IMG/VR virus record: IMGVR_UViG_3300025853_000605
Location: 1 to 25,000 of that record
Strand: one strand, 5' to 3'
Origin: a virus
DNA length: 25,000 bases
Shown: positions 7,567-16,332 of the stretch, in pieces
Numbering within the stretch: the first letter of the stretch is position 1
How the letters are laid out: the number at the start of each line of letters is the position of its first letter
Notes under the pieces: generated by a model
The model's input: the letters and a program-made list of their open reading frames with translations, nothing else
The model's database searches: none
Told to the model about the DNA's origin: nothing
Position numbers and translations under genes: made by a program

Positions 7567-9278
7567 TGGCGCAGCAACAACAGAACATTACGGTTAGCGC
7601 TCCGGGGTTCCAAGGGCTGAATACGGAAGACTCTCCGCTTCAGCAAGACCCTGGCTTTGCGCTTGTGGCCGACAATGCTGTTGTGGATAAGTTTGGTCGT
7701 ATTGGTTCGCGCAAGCCGTGGACGGAGTTTACCACTGCGGTTAACGTAACGTATAGCGCAGCGGTTGGCGTAGCGGACACGCAGATTAAGACGCACCGCC
7801 TAGGCAATGGCGACATCAACGGCGTTACGTACGTGCTAGCTACGGTTGGTGTGTATCAGTATAACGCCTCTGGCTCTTTGCTACAAGACGACTACTTTAT
7901 CTGCAAGCTTACCACTAGCTCTGGTCCCGTGTACGAGCTAGATGAGATTAGCTACCCAACGCTTATTGACGACAGCGCTTTGGCTGACGCTAAGATTGTT
8001 AGCTTTAACGACAAGCTATACGTTTTTAGCGCTGGCAATGAATGCCTTGAATACGACGGCAGCACTATTGTCAAGCTGTTTACGGGCACCAATGACGTAG
8101 ACTACATTAAGCCGCAAGACGACAGCGGCACCCTTGCCGCAGTTATTAACGGTGACGTAGCTACAGCCGCTTACGGGCGCTTGTGGGTTAGTGGTGTTGA
8201 CGGCGACTACCAAACGATTTACTACAGCGACCTCCTCATTGCTACGCAGTGGTACGACGGACGCGCTGTGCCCGCTGATGCGCAAAACACTGGCGGTATT
8301 CTTAACATTAACGAATACTGGCCGCGTGGCACTGATCGTATCGTAGGGATTGTAGCGCATAACAACGCTCTGTTTATTATGGGGCGTCAATCTATTCTGG
8401 TGTATAACAACGCTGCTAGCGGCGATCCAGCAGGCAATGACGGCATTGTACTGGCTGATACCATTAGTGGTATTGGCTGCGTAAACCGTGACGCCATTGC
8501 TAACATCGGCTCTGACGTTTTGTTTGTAGACGACTCCGGTGTGCGCTCTATTGGCCGCACCATCCAAGAAAAGTCTGCACCGCTTAATGATTTGACTTCT
8601 AACGTACGTCGTGACATTACGGACATCATTGCGCTTACGGCTGACAAGACCACCATTTCGCTGTCCTACTGGCCTGATGAAAACTTAACGGTTGTTAACT
8701 TTAGTAACGACTTGCAAGCCTTTGCGATTGAGATGCGAGCGCCTAGCGTAACGGGTGGTAACAAGGTAACGCGCTGGACCAATACGGTCTGGGAGCGCGC
8801 CATGTACTACGAGATTGACGGCGAGGCTCGCGTGTTGCTTGCAAGTAGTGCTAGCAACTACGGTTGTTTCCTATACGAAGACGGCTTGAACTACAATAAT
8901 CAACCGTTTGAGTTTAAGTACGAGTCTAATTCGTTTACGTTTGGTCAACCAGCTAACACTAAGTTTATTAAGCAGATTGACTTTACCGTTGTGTCTACGC
9001 TAACGGACGCTCAAGCGTATGCGGGTTGGGGTTATAGCGGGCGCCTTGATTATACGAAAGCTTTGACGATTGCAGCTCAAGCGCCTGCGCTATATAACGT
9101 AGCATACTTTAACCAAGACGACGAATACGGTCCCGGCCTTACGACTGTCCGCCGCTATCGTGTTAACGCTAAAGGGAGCGGTGAGTCTGTGATTATTGGA
9201 TTCCGTACTGAAGTAAACGGTAACACGTTTAGCCTTCAAGAGATTAACGTACAGACCCTTATTGGGAGGATTATCTAA
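7566..9278 (+). CDS. Tail tubular protein B / nozzle (T7 gp12-like), 570 aa
   Basis: Probable nozzle subunit of the short tail. The N-terminus (ITVSAPGFQGLNTEDSP, then an asparagine-rich turn with DNAVVDKFGRIGSRKPW) is the characteristic opening of podovirus nozzle proteins. The body is beta-rich with many Y/W/D residues and includes the N-N-A-L-F-I-M-G-R-Q-S-I-L-V-Y strand segment. T7 gp12 is 794 residues; shorter versions near 550-700 are common in marine podoviruses. Its start is coupled to TTPA (TAATG). The Shine-Dalgarno sequence for the next gene (GGGAGGA) lies inside its last codons. Confidence 0.85.
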   Translation: MAQQQQNITVSAPGFQGLNTEDSPLQQDPGFALVADNAVVDKFGRIGSRKPWTEFTTAVNVTYSAAVGVADTQIKTHRLGNGDINGVTYVLATVGVYQYNASGSLLQDDYFICKLTTSSGPVYELDEISYPTLIDDSALADAKIVSFNDKLYVFSAGNECLEYDGSTIVKLFTGTNDVDYIKPQDDSGTLAAVINGDVATAAYGRLWVSGVDGDYQTIYYSDLLIATQWYDGRAVPADAQNTGGILNINEYWPRGTDRIVGIVAHNNALFIMGRQSILVYNNAASGDPAGNDGIVLADTISGIGCVNRDAIANIGSDVLFVDDSGVRSIGRTIQEKSAPLNDLTSNVRRDITDIIALTADKTTISLSYWPDENLTVVNFSNDLQAFAIEMRAPSVTGGNKVTRWTNTVWERAMYYEIDGEARVLLASSASNYGCFLYEDGLNYNNQPFEFKYESNSFTFGQPANTKFIKQIDFTVVSTLTDAQAYAGWGYSGRLDYTKALTIAAQAPALYNVAYFNQDDEYGPGLTTVRRYRVNAKGSGESVIIGFRTEVNGNTFSLQEINVQTLIGRII

Positions 9279-10130
9279 ATGAGCCTTTTTGATTTGCTGG
9301 CAGGTGCCGGTAGCGCTGCTGCTGGCTACCAAATGGCTGAGGATATTCGGCAGACTGGCCGTACTGGCGCACAACAGATGCAAGCGCTTGGTCAACAGCT
9401 ACAAGACCAATCAGCTTTCCGTGGCTATGGCGTACAGACGGGCCTAGGACGCTCTACAGTAGCGCCTACGGGGAGTTTGGACTTGGGCGTAGGGCCACAG
9501 CAGGGTCTAATGCAAGGCGGTCAGCAGCTCTATGGGGGCGCTCAGGCGGCATTAGGGCAGGCAATGCAAACTCCTGCGGCTCGCGAGCAAGCAATCTTTG
9601 AACGCGCTATGGCTATGCAGAATCCAGCGCTAGACCGCGCACAGGCCGCACAGCAAGCCCGTGAGTTTGCTATGGGACGTGGCGGACTGCGTGGCGCACA
9701 GTTCGGTGGCACCGCTGAGGATGCTGCTATGGCCCGTGCACGCGCTGAGGCAAGCAATGCGGCAGCCTTCCAGGCTATGCAGCAAGCACAGCAAGAAGCG
9801 CAGACGCAGACGCAAGCAGCTAACGTGGCTGGTCAGCTTGGCCTTCAGGGCTACACTACGGCGTTTAGCCCAATGCAGCAGCAGCTTGAGGCGCTTAAGC
9901 TTGGCACTGGGCAAGCAGAGTTGGCACAAACTGGTCAGCTTACCGGAGCAGGTTATGGTTCACAGCTTGGCTTGGGTGCGCTGCAGTCGCAAATCAACGC
10001 AGAGTACGCAGCAAGCCAGCTCTTTGGTAATTTGTTTGGCGCCGGTATGAATGCTATTCGTGGCCTTGGCGCTAACACTGCACCGGGAACCAGCTTTTGG
10101 GATGAACTCAAAGGCATCTTGGGTATTTAA
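9279..10130 (+). CDS. Internal virion protein, small (T7 gp14-like), 283 aa
   Basis: Probable ejection protein. The N-terminus (MSLFDLLAGAGSAAAGYQMA) is a hydrophobic, glycine/alanine-rich segment. The rest is very rich in Ala, Gln and Gly with helical stretches such as AREQAIFERAMAMQNPALDR and AARARAEASNAAAF-like runs, typical of the small core/ejection proteins that follow the nozzle gene in podoviruses. T7 gp14 is 196 residues, so this one is longer. The ATG at 9279 follows GGGAGGA at good spacing. The position, first of three genes after TTPB, mirrors T7 genes 14-15-16. Confidence 0.72.
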   Translation: MSLFDLLAGAGSAAAGYQMAEDIRQTGRTGAQQMQALGQQLQDQSAFRGYGVQTGLGRSTVAPTGSLDLGVGPQQGLMQGGQQLYGGAQAALGQAMQTPAAREQAIFERAMAMQNPALDRAQAAQQAREFAMGRGGLRGAQFGGTAEDAAMARARAEASNAAAFQAMQQAQQEAQTQTQAANVAGQLGLQGYTTAFSPMQQQLEALKLGTGQAELAQTGQLTGAGYGSQLGLGALQSQINAEYAASQLFGNLFGAGMNAIRGLGANTAPGTSFWDELKGILGI

Positions 10131-10141
10131 GGAGACAGCAA

Positions 10142-11332
10142 ATGGCAGGTAGAGATGCAAGCGCCAGTCTTGGCGGAATGCTGTCGCAGATTGGCGGAAC
10201 GATTGGAAGCATGGGGCAGGCGGGTCAGGGCTTGATGGCGCCGATTAGCACCACGTTTCGTCCTAACGTAGATGTTTCAGACCCGTTATCGCTACAACGT
10301 CAATCACAGTTTTATGGAAAGATTGGAAACGTAGCGCAGCAAAAAGCATTTGCAGATCAAGCTATTGTTGTAGACAAGCAGCAGAAAGCGCAGCGTGCGC
10401 AGCAAGGCCAAGCCGCCATTGTTAAAATTCAAGAAGCAATGACGGCTACCATGAATGACCCCGCAATGCCAGAAGAACTTAAGCGGCAGCGTATTGCTGT
10501 ATTACAAAATGCAGCTAACGAAGCAGCGACTAAGTTTGGCTTAGACCCTACGCAAACTATGGACATGGGTCGTGAAGTACAGTCTGGATATAATGCGTTA
10601 GAAACACAACGCGAAAATTTAGAAGCAATTAGCCGCTCAAACCAACGACAAATTGGAACTATGGCGTTAGAAGCTGCTGCAGATAATCCAGAACGGTTTG
10701 AAGAAGTAAAGAATGATTTGAAAGCTCGCGGGTTTGGCGATATAGTCCGTGGTTACGAATTGGGACAGCAAGAATACGAAGCTAAAATGGCAGAGCATGA
10801 AGCTAAGATTGCAGAAAATGGGCAATGGACCGCTGAAGAAACGGCACTGGCTACTGAGCTTGGCGTATCAACTAGCGAACTAGCTACGTGGAAGTCTAAT
10901 CCCCCGCGTGGGCGTATTGCTTTGCGTCAGCGTGCGCAGTCTGAAGCTGCTAAGGTACGCACTGAGCAAAGAGAGCGCACCCTTGCAGACGGTGTAGTGA
11001 AAGACCTTGTGCCTGGAGTGTTGCGTACGCTTAAGCGCGAAGGCTCTGAATGGTTTGACATTTTTGATAAAGACGTAGAAGACCTTGCTGACGACATTCT
11101 TAGCGACGAAGAAGCGCTTGCTGATATTACGGCGCTAGTGCGCGCCTCTGGCGTAAAGAACCCAGCAGAAGTTAAAGAGATTCTTCTTGCTGAAATGCGC
11201 AAGAAAGACCAAAGCATTTGGCAAGAATGGGGCTGGGCAAAGAACGCTGTTGATTCTTATAACGAAGGACGCGGTGTTAAAACTATAAACGTAGACGGCA
11301 AAGAAGTAACTATTGAAGAAGTTACGGAGTAA
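10142..11332 (+). CDS. Internal virion protein, middle (T7 gp15 position), 396 aa
   Basis: Predominantly helical, Gln/Ala/Glu-rich protein. The N-terminus is Gly/Ser-rich (GGMLSQIGGTIGSMGQAGQG) and is followed by LQRQSQFYGKIGNVAQQKAF and long charged helices; a coiled-coil stretch lies around QQEYEAKMAEHEAKIAENG. The end is short and beta-like (VKTINVDGKEVTIEEV). AAGGAG precedes the ATG by a good distance. There is no similarity I can name outside its position; by order it corresponds to the middle ejection protein. T7 gp15 is 747 residues, so this is about half that length. The next gene starts three bases after its stop. Confidence 0.65.
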   Translation: MAGRDASASLGGMLSQIGGTIGSMGQAGQGLMAPISTTFRPNVDVSDPLSLQRQSQFYGKIGNVAQQKAFADQAIVVDKQQKAQRAQQGQAAIVKIQEAMTATMNDPAMPEELKRQRIAVLQNAANEAATKFGLDPTQTMDMGREVQSGYNALETQRENLEAISRSNQRQIGTMALEAAADNPERFEEVKNDLKARGFGDIVRGYELGQQEYEAKMAEHEAKIAENGQWTAEETALATELGVSTSELATWKSNPPRGRIALRQRAQSEAAKVRTEQRERTLADGVVKDLVPGVLRTLKREGSEWFDIFDKDVEDLADDILSDEEALADITALVRASGVKNPAEVKEILLAEMRKKDQSIWQEWGWAKNAVDSYNEGRGVKTINVDGKEVTIEEVTE

Positions 11333-11334
11333 TA

Positions 11335-14073
11335 ATGCCAACATACAAAATCACTGTTGACGGTAGGACGTTTAAGGTTACCGCTCCAGACCAAGAGAGT
11401 GCCTTAGCGGCTCTTAATATGCAAGAGCAAGACCTTACGACTACCGCCGAGGACATTCAAGGCGCAGGCACTAAGATTCTTGACGGCTTGCTGCTTGGCT
11501 TTGGTGATGAAGCCGCAGCGGCTATGCGTGCTGGCATTGATGTTGGCGTTGCGGGGCTGTTTGGTGAAGAGGCATCGTTATATGGCGGCGACTTCTCGCG
11601 TGCCTATGAGAATATTGTGGTCCAGCAGCGTGACGTTGAGAAGCGCTTTGAGCAGCAAAACCCTAAGCTTGCGCTTGGACTTGAAGTTGCTGCTGGACTG
11701 CCCACTGGAGCAGCTACCGGTAAGGCGGCTCTCATGGGCGCTAGCAAGGCCGCAGCGGCAGCAGGTAAGGCAGGTACTACCCGTGCCTCTAACGCCCTTG
11801 CAGGGGCTGCTGTAGGCGCCGTAGAGGGCGGTACGTACGCACTTAATGAGAAGGAAGGAGATATTGGTGAGCGCATAGACTCGCTTACCATGCAAGATGC
11901 CTTAATCGCTGGCCTTGGCGGCGCTGCTGGCGCTGTTGGTGGATCGCTGGTGCGCGGCACGTCACCGGAAAGCCGTACCATTGGCGAGTTGTCTAGTGGC
12001 GTAATGAATCGCTTAAACACGGCTGCTAAGTCTACGGCTATTAAGACCAAAGAAGTAGCTGATGATATTGGCGAGGTGGCGTACAAGGCCGTAGAGGCTG
12101 TGTCGCCTGACTTAGCGAAAGCTGGACGTGATACTATTCACCAGCTTAGCGACGTTGCAGGCGAGACGCTTACGTCTATGCGCCCTGCCTTTAATGAAGT
12201 GAAAGACGGCTTTGATAAACTGTTTCAACCTGTTAAAGACTATGCTGCAAAGAAAGTAAGCGCACAGTTTGGTGCGCGTTTGAATCGTGGTGCTATTAAC
12301 GGTCAGCGTATTATCAATAAAGTAGACGAGCTGTTTACGCGCAACAAGATGTTTGAGTTGCGGGACGTTGCCGAAAAGAACGACTTGCTTAAAAACGCAA
12401 TGGCCGACTATGCTAATCCAAATCTTACGCCTAAGCAGCGTGCCGTAGCATTGCGTGCCGTTAAACGAGAGCTGAACGACAACGCCTTGTTTAACAACTT
12501 CCGTGGCTTTATTAAAGAACAAGAAGGTTTGCTTAACGACATTGCTGTCGGTACGCAGAATGTTAAGCGCAGCCGTGGCTATATGTCTGTTGCTGCTGAT
12601 TCAGATAGCAAAGCAGACTTGGCTACTCGCTCCCTTGAAGCAGAGCGCAAAGCAAGCGAGCAAGCTGCACGTTTGTCTACTGCTGATGTAAGCGCCAAGG
12701 AGAAGATGAAGACTGCGCGCTTAAACGCTGATGGTACTGGGTTGTCTAAGGCGGGCACAGAAGCCCCGATCATGAACCCAATCGACTCTCACCACTACTG
12801 GATGCGCTCTCACGCTCAGCTAAACGAAATGAACAAGGTGCTGGGCTTACGTGGCGCACGCAGTGAAGAAGAGCTGGCTGAGATTGCACGTGGTGGTTTC
12901 TTTGGCAATCAGCTACGCAATAAGCTTAAGTCTTCTGGCTACAGCGACGAAGCAGCAGGCAATGCTGTAGAGATTTACAATCAAGTTGTGTGGGGCAGTC
13001 AGCGCGGTATGGCTAAGGAGTTTCAAGCCATTCGCAACGTAGGCTATGCGTCTGCTATCGGCAACCCTTACGGTGCAGCGCTACAGTTTCACGATTTGTT
13101 CAATAGTGCCTGGGCTAATGGGCGCCGTGAGACCCTGCAAGCATTGGCTAGAAAGAACGGCTTTGATATTAGTGTTGAAGACGTTGGTATTGCGCAACAG
13201 ATTCACAGCGAGATTGTTAATGCGTCGCGCAGAGCAGACGGCTCGTTTAGTAATACAGCAATCGCTGATTGGGCAGCAGACCGTTCTCAAAAGCTTGTTG
13301 ATTGGTCCATGAAGTATTCAGGCTTTAGAAAGATGGACGGCTGGGGCAAAGGTAAACTAATGTCTGCTGCTTTGGGCAAAGAATTTAATCAGCTTGCTTC
13401 TAACCCAGCAAAGTGGCGCAGTAAGTGGCGAAATACGTTTGACACAGCGGAGCTTAACGAACTAGAAACCGCGCTTAAAAACAAAGACACTAATAACGAT
13501 TTAGTTAAACAGCTTGCGCTGTTAAATCTTTCTGATCTTCAACCTATTAGCGCTGCAAGCAGTTCTCTTAGGCAGCTATCTACCCCTAATGCTCGGCTAT
13601 TGTACATGCTCAAGGGCTTTGCCATGACGCAGCTACAGCTTATTCGTAAGCGTGTTGGCGGAGAGCTTAAGCGTGGGAACAAAAAGGAAGCGTTAAAAGA
13701 TATGCTCGCTTACTTTTTGATTTCTGGCGGCGGGTACGGGTTGGTTAACGAAACTAGGCAGCTTGTTAAGCTAGAGTCTCCTGACTACGGTAACGTACCG
13801 GCCCTAGCGTTCTACCAAATGATGTCTATTCCGACGCTTGGTGCCTTTGGTGGCAACCAGTACGCTGCGCACTTGTTTGCAGAAAACCCTTACGAACAGA
13901 TTACGTCTAACTTCTTGCCTGTTGTTCCTGTTGTAGAGGCTGTTCTTAAAGACGTAGCGGAGTTGTTTACTGAAGATAACATTAAGAAACAGCTTGCGCC
14001 AAACGAAGTAATTAAAACGCTTCCGGTAGTTGGTCCGTTCTTTAAGAACATTGACGAAACCTTAGAAGAGTAA
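11335..14073 (+). CDS. Internal virion protein, large (T7 gp16 position), 912 aa
   Basis: Large ejection-type protein. It begins with a small beta-domain (MPTYKITVDGRTFKVTAPD) that reads like the short N-terminal module of many phage virion proteins. Next comes ILDGLLLGFGDEAAAAMRAG, a motif shared by podoviral internal core proteins, then a long Ala/Gly-rich region near residues 100-170 that could interact with membrane, and a long helical body. I see no lytic transglycosylase signature of the kind found at the start of T7 gp16, and at 912 residues it is shorter than gp16 (1318). It is the last gene of the rightward module, ending just before the hairpin terminator. Confidence 0.75.
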   Translation: MPTYKITVDGRTFKVTAPDQESALAALNMQEQDLTTTAEDIQGAGTKILDGLLLGFGDEAAAAMRAGIDVGVAGLFGEEASLYGGDFSRAYENIVVQQRDVEKRFEQQNPKLALGLEVAAGLPTGAATGKAALMGASKAAAAAGKAGTTRASNALAGAAVGAVEGGTYALNEKEGDIGERIDSLTMQDALIAGLGGAAGAVGGSLVRGTSPESRTIGELSSGVMNRLNTAAKSTAIKTKEVADDIGEVAYKAVEAVSPDLAKAGRDTIHQLSDVAGETLTSMRPAFNEVKDGFDKLFQPVKDYAAKKVSAQFGARLNRGAINGQRIINKVDELFTRNKMFELRDVAEKNDLLKNAMADYANPNLTPKQRAVALRAVKRELNDNALFNNFRGFIKEQEGLLNDIAVGTQNVKRSRGYMSVAADSDSKADLATRSLEAERKASEQAARLSTADVSAKEKMKTARLNADGTGLSKAGTEAPIMNPIDSHHYWMRSHAQLNEMNKVLGLRGARSEEELAEIARGGFFGNQLRNKLKSSGYSDEAAGNAVEIYNQVVWGSQRGMAKEFQAIRNVGYASAIGNPYGAALQFHDLFNSAWANGRRETLQALARKNGFDISVEDVGIAQQIHSEIVNASRRADGSFSNTAIADWAADRSQKLVDWSMKYSGFRKMDGWGKGKLMSAALGKEFNQLASNPAKWRSKWRNTFDTAELNELETALKNKDTNNDLVKQLALLNLSDLQPISAASSSLRQLSTPNARLLYMLKGFAMTQLQLIRKRVGGELKRGNKKEALKDMLAYFLISGGGYGLVNETRQLVKLESPDYGNVPALAFYQMMSIPTLGAFGGNQYAAHLFAENPYEQITSNFLPVVPVVEAVLKDVAELFTEDNIKKQLAPNEVIKTLPVVGPFFKNIDETLEE

Positions 14074-14080
14074 AACGCAA

Positions 14081-14109
14081 CGCCCGCTACGCATGACGTG
14101 TAGCGGGCG
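14081..14109. terminator. Bidirectional intrinsic terminator between convergent modules
   Basis: A perfect 10-bp GC-rich stem (CGCCCGCTAC / GTAGCGGGCG) with a 9-nt loop lies between the stops of the convergent late and early modules. On the minus strand a TTTT follows shortly after the stem (the complement of TAAAAC at 14071-14076); on the plus strand the T-run is weak (CTTGCTTTCC). It is positioned to end both transcripts. Confidence 0.8.
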
Positions 14110-14119
14110 CCTTGCTTTC

Positions 14120-14422
14120 CTATAAGTCCTCCTCCTTCACGAAGATGCCGTGGCGCATCTGTCCTTTGCGGTTCTTAATCTTATTGTAGCTGACCGTTAG
14201 CGCCTGCTTTAGCGTAAATCCATTGCGCGTCGCAATGTTAATCAACACTACCAAGCAGTCGCCCAGTTCATCCCGCAAGTCAAAGCCGTCATGAACATCC
14301 TGGTCCAGTTCGTGCACTTCCTCTAGCAGCTTGTGCATTTGCGCTGCGTCGTTGCTGCCTAAGATTAGGTTGCGGTCGTCGTGCCATTCAGCTACAAGTT
14401 GTTCTAGTTCTTCAAAGCTCAC
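14120..14422 (-). CDS. MazG-like nucleotide pyrophosphohydrolase, 100 aa
   Basis: Probable all-alpha NTP pyrophosphohydrolase that hydrolyses (d)NTPs or alarmone-like nucleotides. The metal-binding pattern is visible: LLEEVHEL (E34, E35, E38) and RDELGDCLVVLINIA (E52, D55), with the expected helical continuation (NGFTLKQALTVSYNKIKNRKG). I place the start at GTG 14422, not ATG 14443, because GGGAG lies eight bases upstream and the GTG overlaps the previous TGA (GTGA). It is the last gene of the leftward module, ahead of the shared terminator. Phage MazG proteins are commonly thought to tune nucleotide pools or host stress signals; that role is inferred. Confidence 0.8.
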   Translation of the reverse strand: MSFEELEQLVAEWHDDRNLILGSNDAAQMHKLLEEVHELDQDVHDGFDLRDELGDCLVVLINIATRNGFTLKQALTVSYNKIKNRKGQMRHGIFVKEEDL

Positions 14423-14637
14423 TTCGTTAACTCCCTTGCCCATACACGTTCATTGATGTGGCTGTTGTAGCAGTGGTTAGGGTCAAACCAAAACAAATCG
14501 TCCAGTGCGTCTTCCGCTTTGGCCCAGCCTTCGCGGTGGCAGCGCCCCGATACGGACTCATACGGCAGTCCGTTTAGGAACACTACGTTAGCGAGTACAG
14601 ACAAGGCGTGGAATACGCGATGCAAATAGCTCTTCAC
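14419..14637 (-). CDS. Small phage hypothetical protein, 72 aa
   Basis: A 72-residue protein with N-terminal helix MKSYLHRVFHALSVLANVV, then LNGLPYESVSGRCHREGW and a C-terminal part with DDLFWFDPNHCYNSH. The pattern P-x-E-(S/T)-V-S-(G/S)-R followed later by F-W-x-x-N-H-C is one I remember from small phage proteins of unknown function, often encoded in replication regions. The start is set at GTG 14637: GGAGG lies eight bases upstream and the GTG overlaps the DUF3310 stop (GTGA). An ATG five codons earlier would overlap that ribosome site. The stop overlaps the MazG start. Confidence 0.7.
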   Translation of the reverse strand: MKSYLHRVFHALSVLANVVFLNGLPYESVSGRCHREGWAKAEDALDDLFWFDPNHCYNSHINERVWARELTK

Positions 14638-14861
14638 ACCCCATACCTCCACTCAAGCAGCATCTCCAGATAGTGAATAGCTTTACGCAGGTCTTCAGCG
14701 CCGCCCTTGTCTGCATGGCGCGTTACGTACTTGATGACGTTGCCTTCCATGTAGCCCAGCCCGTTCTTGTAAATGTACTCAATGGGCTGAATGGGTAGCT
14801 GGTAGTGGTCGCCACCTTCCTGCCGATTAGTGGACGGGGCCTTCGTAGTCTTCTTCTGCAT
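14634..14861 (-). CDS. DUF3310-like protein, 75 aa
   Basis: The central motif GDHYQLPIQPIEYIYKNGLG, then Y-M-E-G-N-V-I-K-Y-V-T-R-H, and the ending EDLRKAIHYLEMLLEW, match the DUF3310 family. That family is frequent in phage replication regions and sometimes annotated as nucleotide-kinase-like; no biochemical activity is established that I know of. The basic N-terminus (MQKKTTKAPS) is variable in the family. It overlaps the upstream gene by 35 bases and the next gene by GTGA. The Shine-Dalgarno sequence is weak (GGGA), suggesting dependence on upstream translation. Confidence 0.8.
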   Translation of the reverse strand: MQKKTTKAPSTNRQEGGDHYQLPIQPIEYIYKNGLGYMEGNVIKYVTRHADKGGAEDLRKAIHYLEMLLEWRYGV

Positions 14862-15117
14862 GTCCCATAGCTCCAGTCAGTAGGTTGAATTTGCCCAAGT
14901 CGAGTAGCATGTTAACAGTGTCCGGGTGTAGGCCGTTAGAGGCTAGCACAAACTCCCGGTCCTCGATGAAGATGACGCAAGCAGCCTCTACCGCTACCTC
15001 TGGGTTCTCTTCTTCAAAGTTACCAAGCGCTTCGCGCAGCTTGAACAGCATGTCCCGCACCGTAATGCGATCTTCTTGCTTCTTCTTCCCGAAACCCCCT
15101 TCGATTACCTTTGCCAT
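14827..15117 (-). CDS. Hypothetical acidic protein, 96 aa
   Basis: A family I do not recognise. It has a basic N-terminus (MAKVIEGGFGKKKQEDR), a helix with ITVRDMLFKLREALG, an Ala/Val-rich strand region (VAVEAACVIFIEDREFVLAS) and an acidic end. The basic head and acidic tail would suit a small nucleic-acid- or protein-binding adaptor, but this is speculation. The start is one base after the preceding gene's TAA, with a modest GGAA upstream. Its 3' end overlaps the DUF3310-like gene. Confidence 0.65.
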   Translation of the reverse strand: MAKVIEGGFGKKKQEDRITVRDMLFKLREALGNFEEENPEVAVEAACVIFIEDREFVLASNGLHPDTVNMLLDLGKFNLLTGAMGHAEEDYEGPVH

Positions 15118-15118
15118 G

Positions 15119-15298
15119 TTAGTCGTTCCAGTCGTCGAACAGCTCTAAGTGCTTCTCAAAGCGTTCTCTATTGTCAAGGATGTGGCTGCGTAGTAGGTCC
15201 ACCAAATCGTGTGTGTCAATGTCGCACAGGTCAACTACCTCCCACGGGTCACAGTGTTTTAGCACAGCTTCAATTAACGGATCGTCTTGCAGCGGCAC
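15119..15298 (-). CDS. Small acidic protein, 59 aa
   Basis: Reading frame from GTG 15298, preceded by a strong GGAGGG at about six bases; that site lies in the last codons of the metallophosphoesterase gene. The product is acidic and helical (MPLQDDPLIEAVLKHCDPWE..., DLVDLLRSHILDNRERFEKH) and ends ELFDDWND. A longer frame extends upstream, but its N-terminal part is only an out-of-frame reading of the phosphoesterase gene. No family is recognised. Its two-base overlap with the phosphoesterase stop region suggests coupled translation. Confidence 0.65.
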   Translation of the reverse strand: MPLQDDPLIEAVLKHCDPWEVVDLCDIDTHDLVDLLRSHILDNRERFEKHLELFDDWND

Positions 15299-15299
15299 G

Positions 15300-15986
15300 T
15301 CAAACCCTCCGAATCTTAGAGCCAAGGTCCATAGGCTCAACGTACGGCGTACCGTCAATGACCACGCCGCACCCGATGATGGGCTTGAGCTTGAAGTGGC
15401 GCCCATAGGCAAAGGCGAGGTGCTTCTGGTTTACGCCACAGCCTACCGACATTCCCCATACCAGCTCCCTGTCGCTAGCCGTGTAGCTCACGCCAAGGTT
15501 GCTGTGATTGTGGCCTGACACGGTGCACTGCATGCGCTGCTTGGCGTCGTTACGGAAGCCGTTCACACCGTTAGCGGTTTCACCGTGGTGGTACAGCACG
15601 CCATCAATCTCAATTTGTTCTTCGATAAGCCAGCCCTCCGGCATATCAAGCAGCTCTTCCAAGGGCCGCATGTAGATGGAAGGCTCCATGCCCAGCTTGC
15701 GTAGCTGCCGTGCAGGGATGCGGTCATGGTTACCTAGGATTAGCGTGACGTTAGGGAACGCGTCGTACCAGCGCTTCGCCCGCTCAAGCGCAGACTCATA
15801 CTCCCCGTGTACGTTGTGCAGCAGCGGCTCGCTGTCGTGGAAGCTGAGGCTGTGGTTGTCGATGAAGTCACCGATGTGCACCACAGTGTCCACATTCCAC
15901 AAATCAAACTGCTCCTGACAAAACTCCAAGTAGCCGTCTAGTTCGTAGGGTAGGTGTGTGTCTCCAATTATTCCTACACGTGCCAT
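15300..15986 (-). CDS. Calcineurin-like metallophosphoesterase, 228 aa
   Basis: All five motifs of the calcineurin-like superfamily are present: GDTH (D9, H11), GDFID (D40), GNHD (N86, H87), HHG near 134, and GHNH (H159, H161). It should bind two divalent metals and cleave phosphoesters; the substrate (nucleotide, nucleic acid end or protein) cannot be read from the sequence. The start is ATG 15986 with AGGAG eight bases upstream; an in-frame extension to 16061 reads through the HNH gene and is not needed. A similar enzyme is carried by the roseophage SIO1 group, as I recall. It lies in the SSB-exonuclease operon. Confidence 0.88.
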   Translation of the reverse strand: MARVGIIGDTHLPYELDGYLEFCQEQFDLWNVDTVVHIGDFIDNHSLSFHDSEPLLHNVHGEYESALERAKRWYDAFPNVTLILGNHDRIPARQLRKLGMEPSIYMRPLEELLDMPEGWLIEEQIEIDGVLYHHGETANGVNGFRNDAKQRMQCTVSGHNHSNLGVSYTASDRELVWGMSVGCGVNQKHLAFAYGRHFKLKPIIGCGVVIDGTPYVEPMDLGSKIRRV

Positions 15987-15987
15987 G

Positions 15988-16332
15988 CTATTTACTCCTT
16001 TCTGCGTTAGTCTTTGCTTGGTGGCAGTCTTTGCATAGCACTTGAAATCCATCAGCTTCACAGAACATGCGCTCTACGAAGCCGGGGAGATCGTCATAGC
16101 TACGTAACGATCCGCACTGTACTATGTGATCTACTTCCACTTGCCTTGCGCCAAACCAGCCGTCGCAGTGTGCGCACACGTAGGTGTTGTACGCTACCTT
16201 GGCGGCTTGCTTAGCGCTGTGCTTCGGTCCCCAGCGTTGGAAAGCAGAACGTAGGGCGCTACGTATAAATCCAAAGTAGCGTGCCTCCGTCCACTTGCCG
16301 TCATTGCGTGTCCTTGGTACCTTCTTGCTCAT
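15988..16332 (-). CDS. HNH endonuclease with zinc knuckles, 114 aa
   Basis: Probable metal-dependent DNA nuclease. It has a basic helical N-terminus (ARYFGFIRSALRSAFQRWGPK), a CAHC knuckle (C53, C56), the catalytic VEVDHI (D68, H69), and LCKDCHQAKT (C100, C103, H104), a complete treble-clef HNH fold. The N-terminal F-I-R-S-A-L-R segment is shared with a family of small phage HNH proteins located in replication/recombination clusters, so it may stand in for the T7 endonuclease I junction resolvase; that substitution is inferred. Its first 32 bases overlap the preceding 47-residue gene. It ends one base before the phosphoesterase start. Confidence 0.82.
   Translation of the reverse strand: MSKKVPRTRNDGKWTEARYFGFIRSALRSAFQRWGPKHSAKQAAKVAYNTYVCAHCDGWFGARQVEVDHIVQCGSLRSYDDLPGFVERMFCEADGFQVLCKDCHQAKTNAERSK

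Noticed and set aside
8016-8567. 183-codon leftward open frame antisense to the nozzle gene
   Set aside because: It is opposite a clear TTPB-like gene in a rightward operon, and its composition follows the complementary codons.
11604-12086. 160-codon leftward open frame antisense to the large internal virion protein
   Set aside because: Ser/Ala/Pro-rich mirror of Ala/Gly-rich coding sequence; no promoter or Shine-Dalgarno sequence.
14634-14652. ATG 14652 as start of the 72-residue protein
   Set aside because: The GGAGG ribosome site lies just after this ATG and fits GTG 14637, which also overlaps the upstream stop as GTGA.
15300-16061. Longer metallophosphoesterase starting at 16061
   Set aside because: The extra 25 residues are an out-of-frame reading of the HNH gene; ATG 15986 has a good AGGAG and begins directly at the phosphoesterase fold (MARVGIIGDTH).
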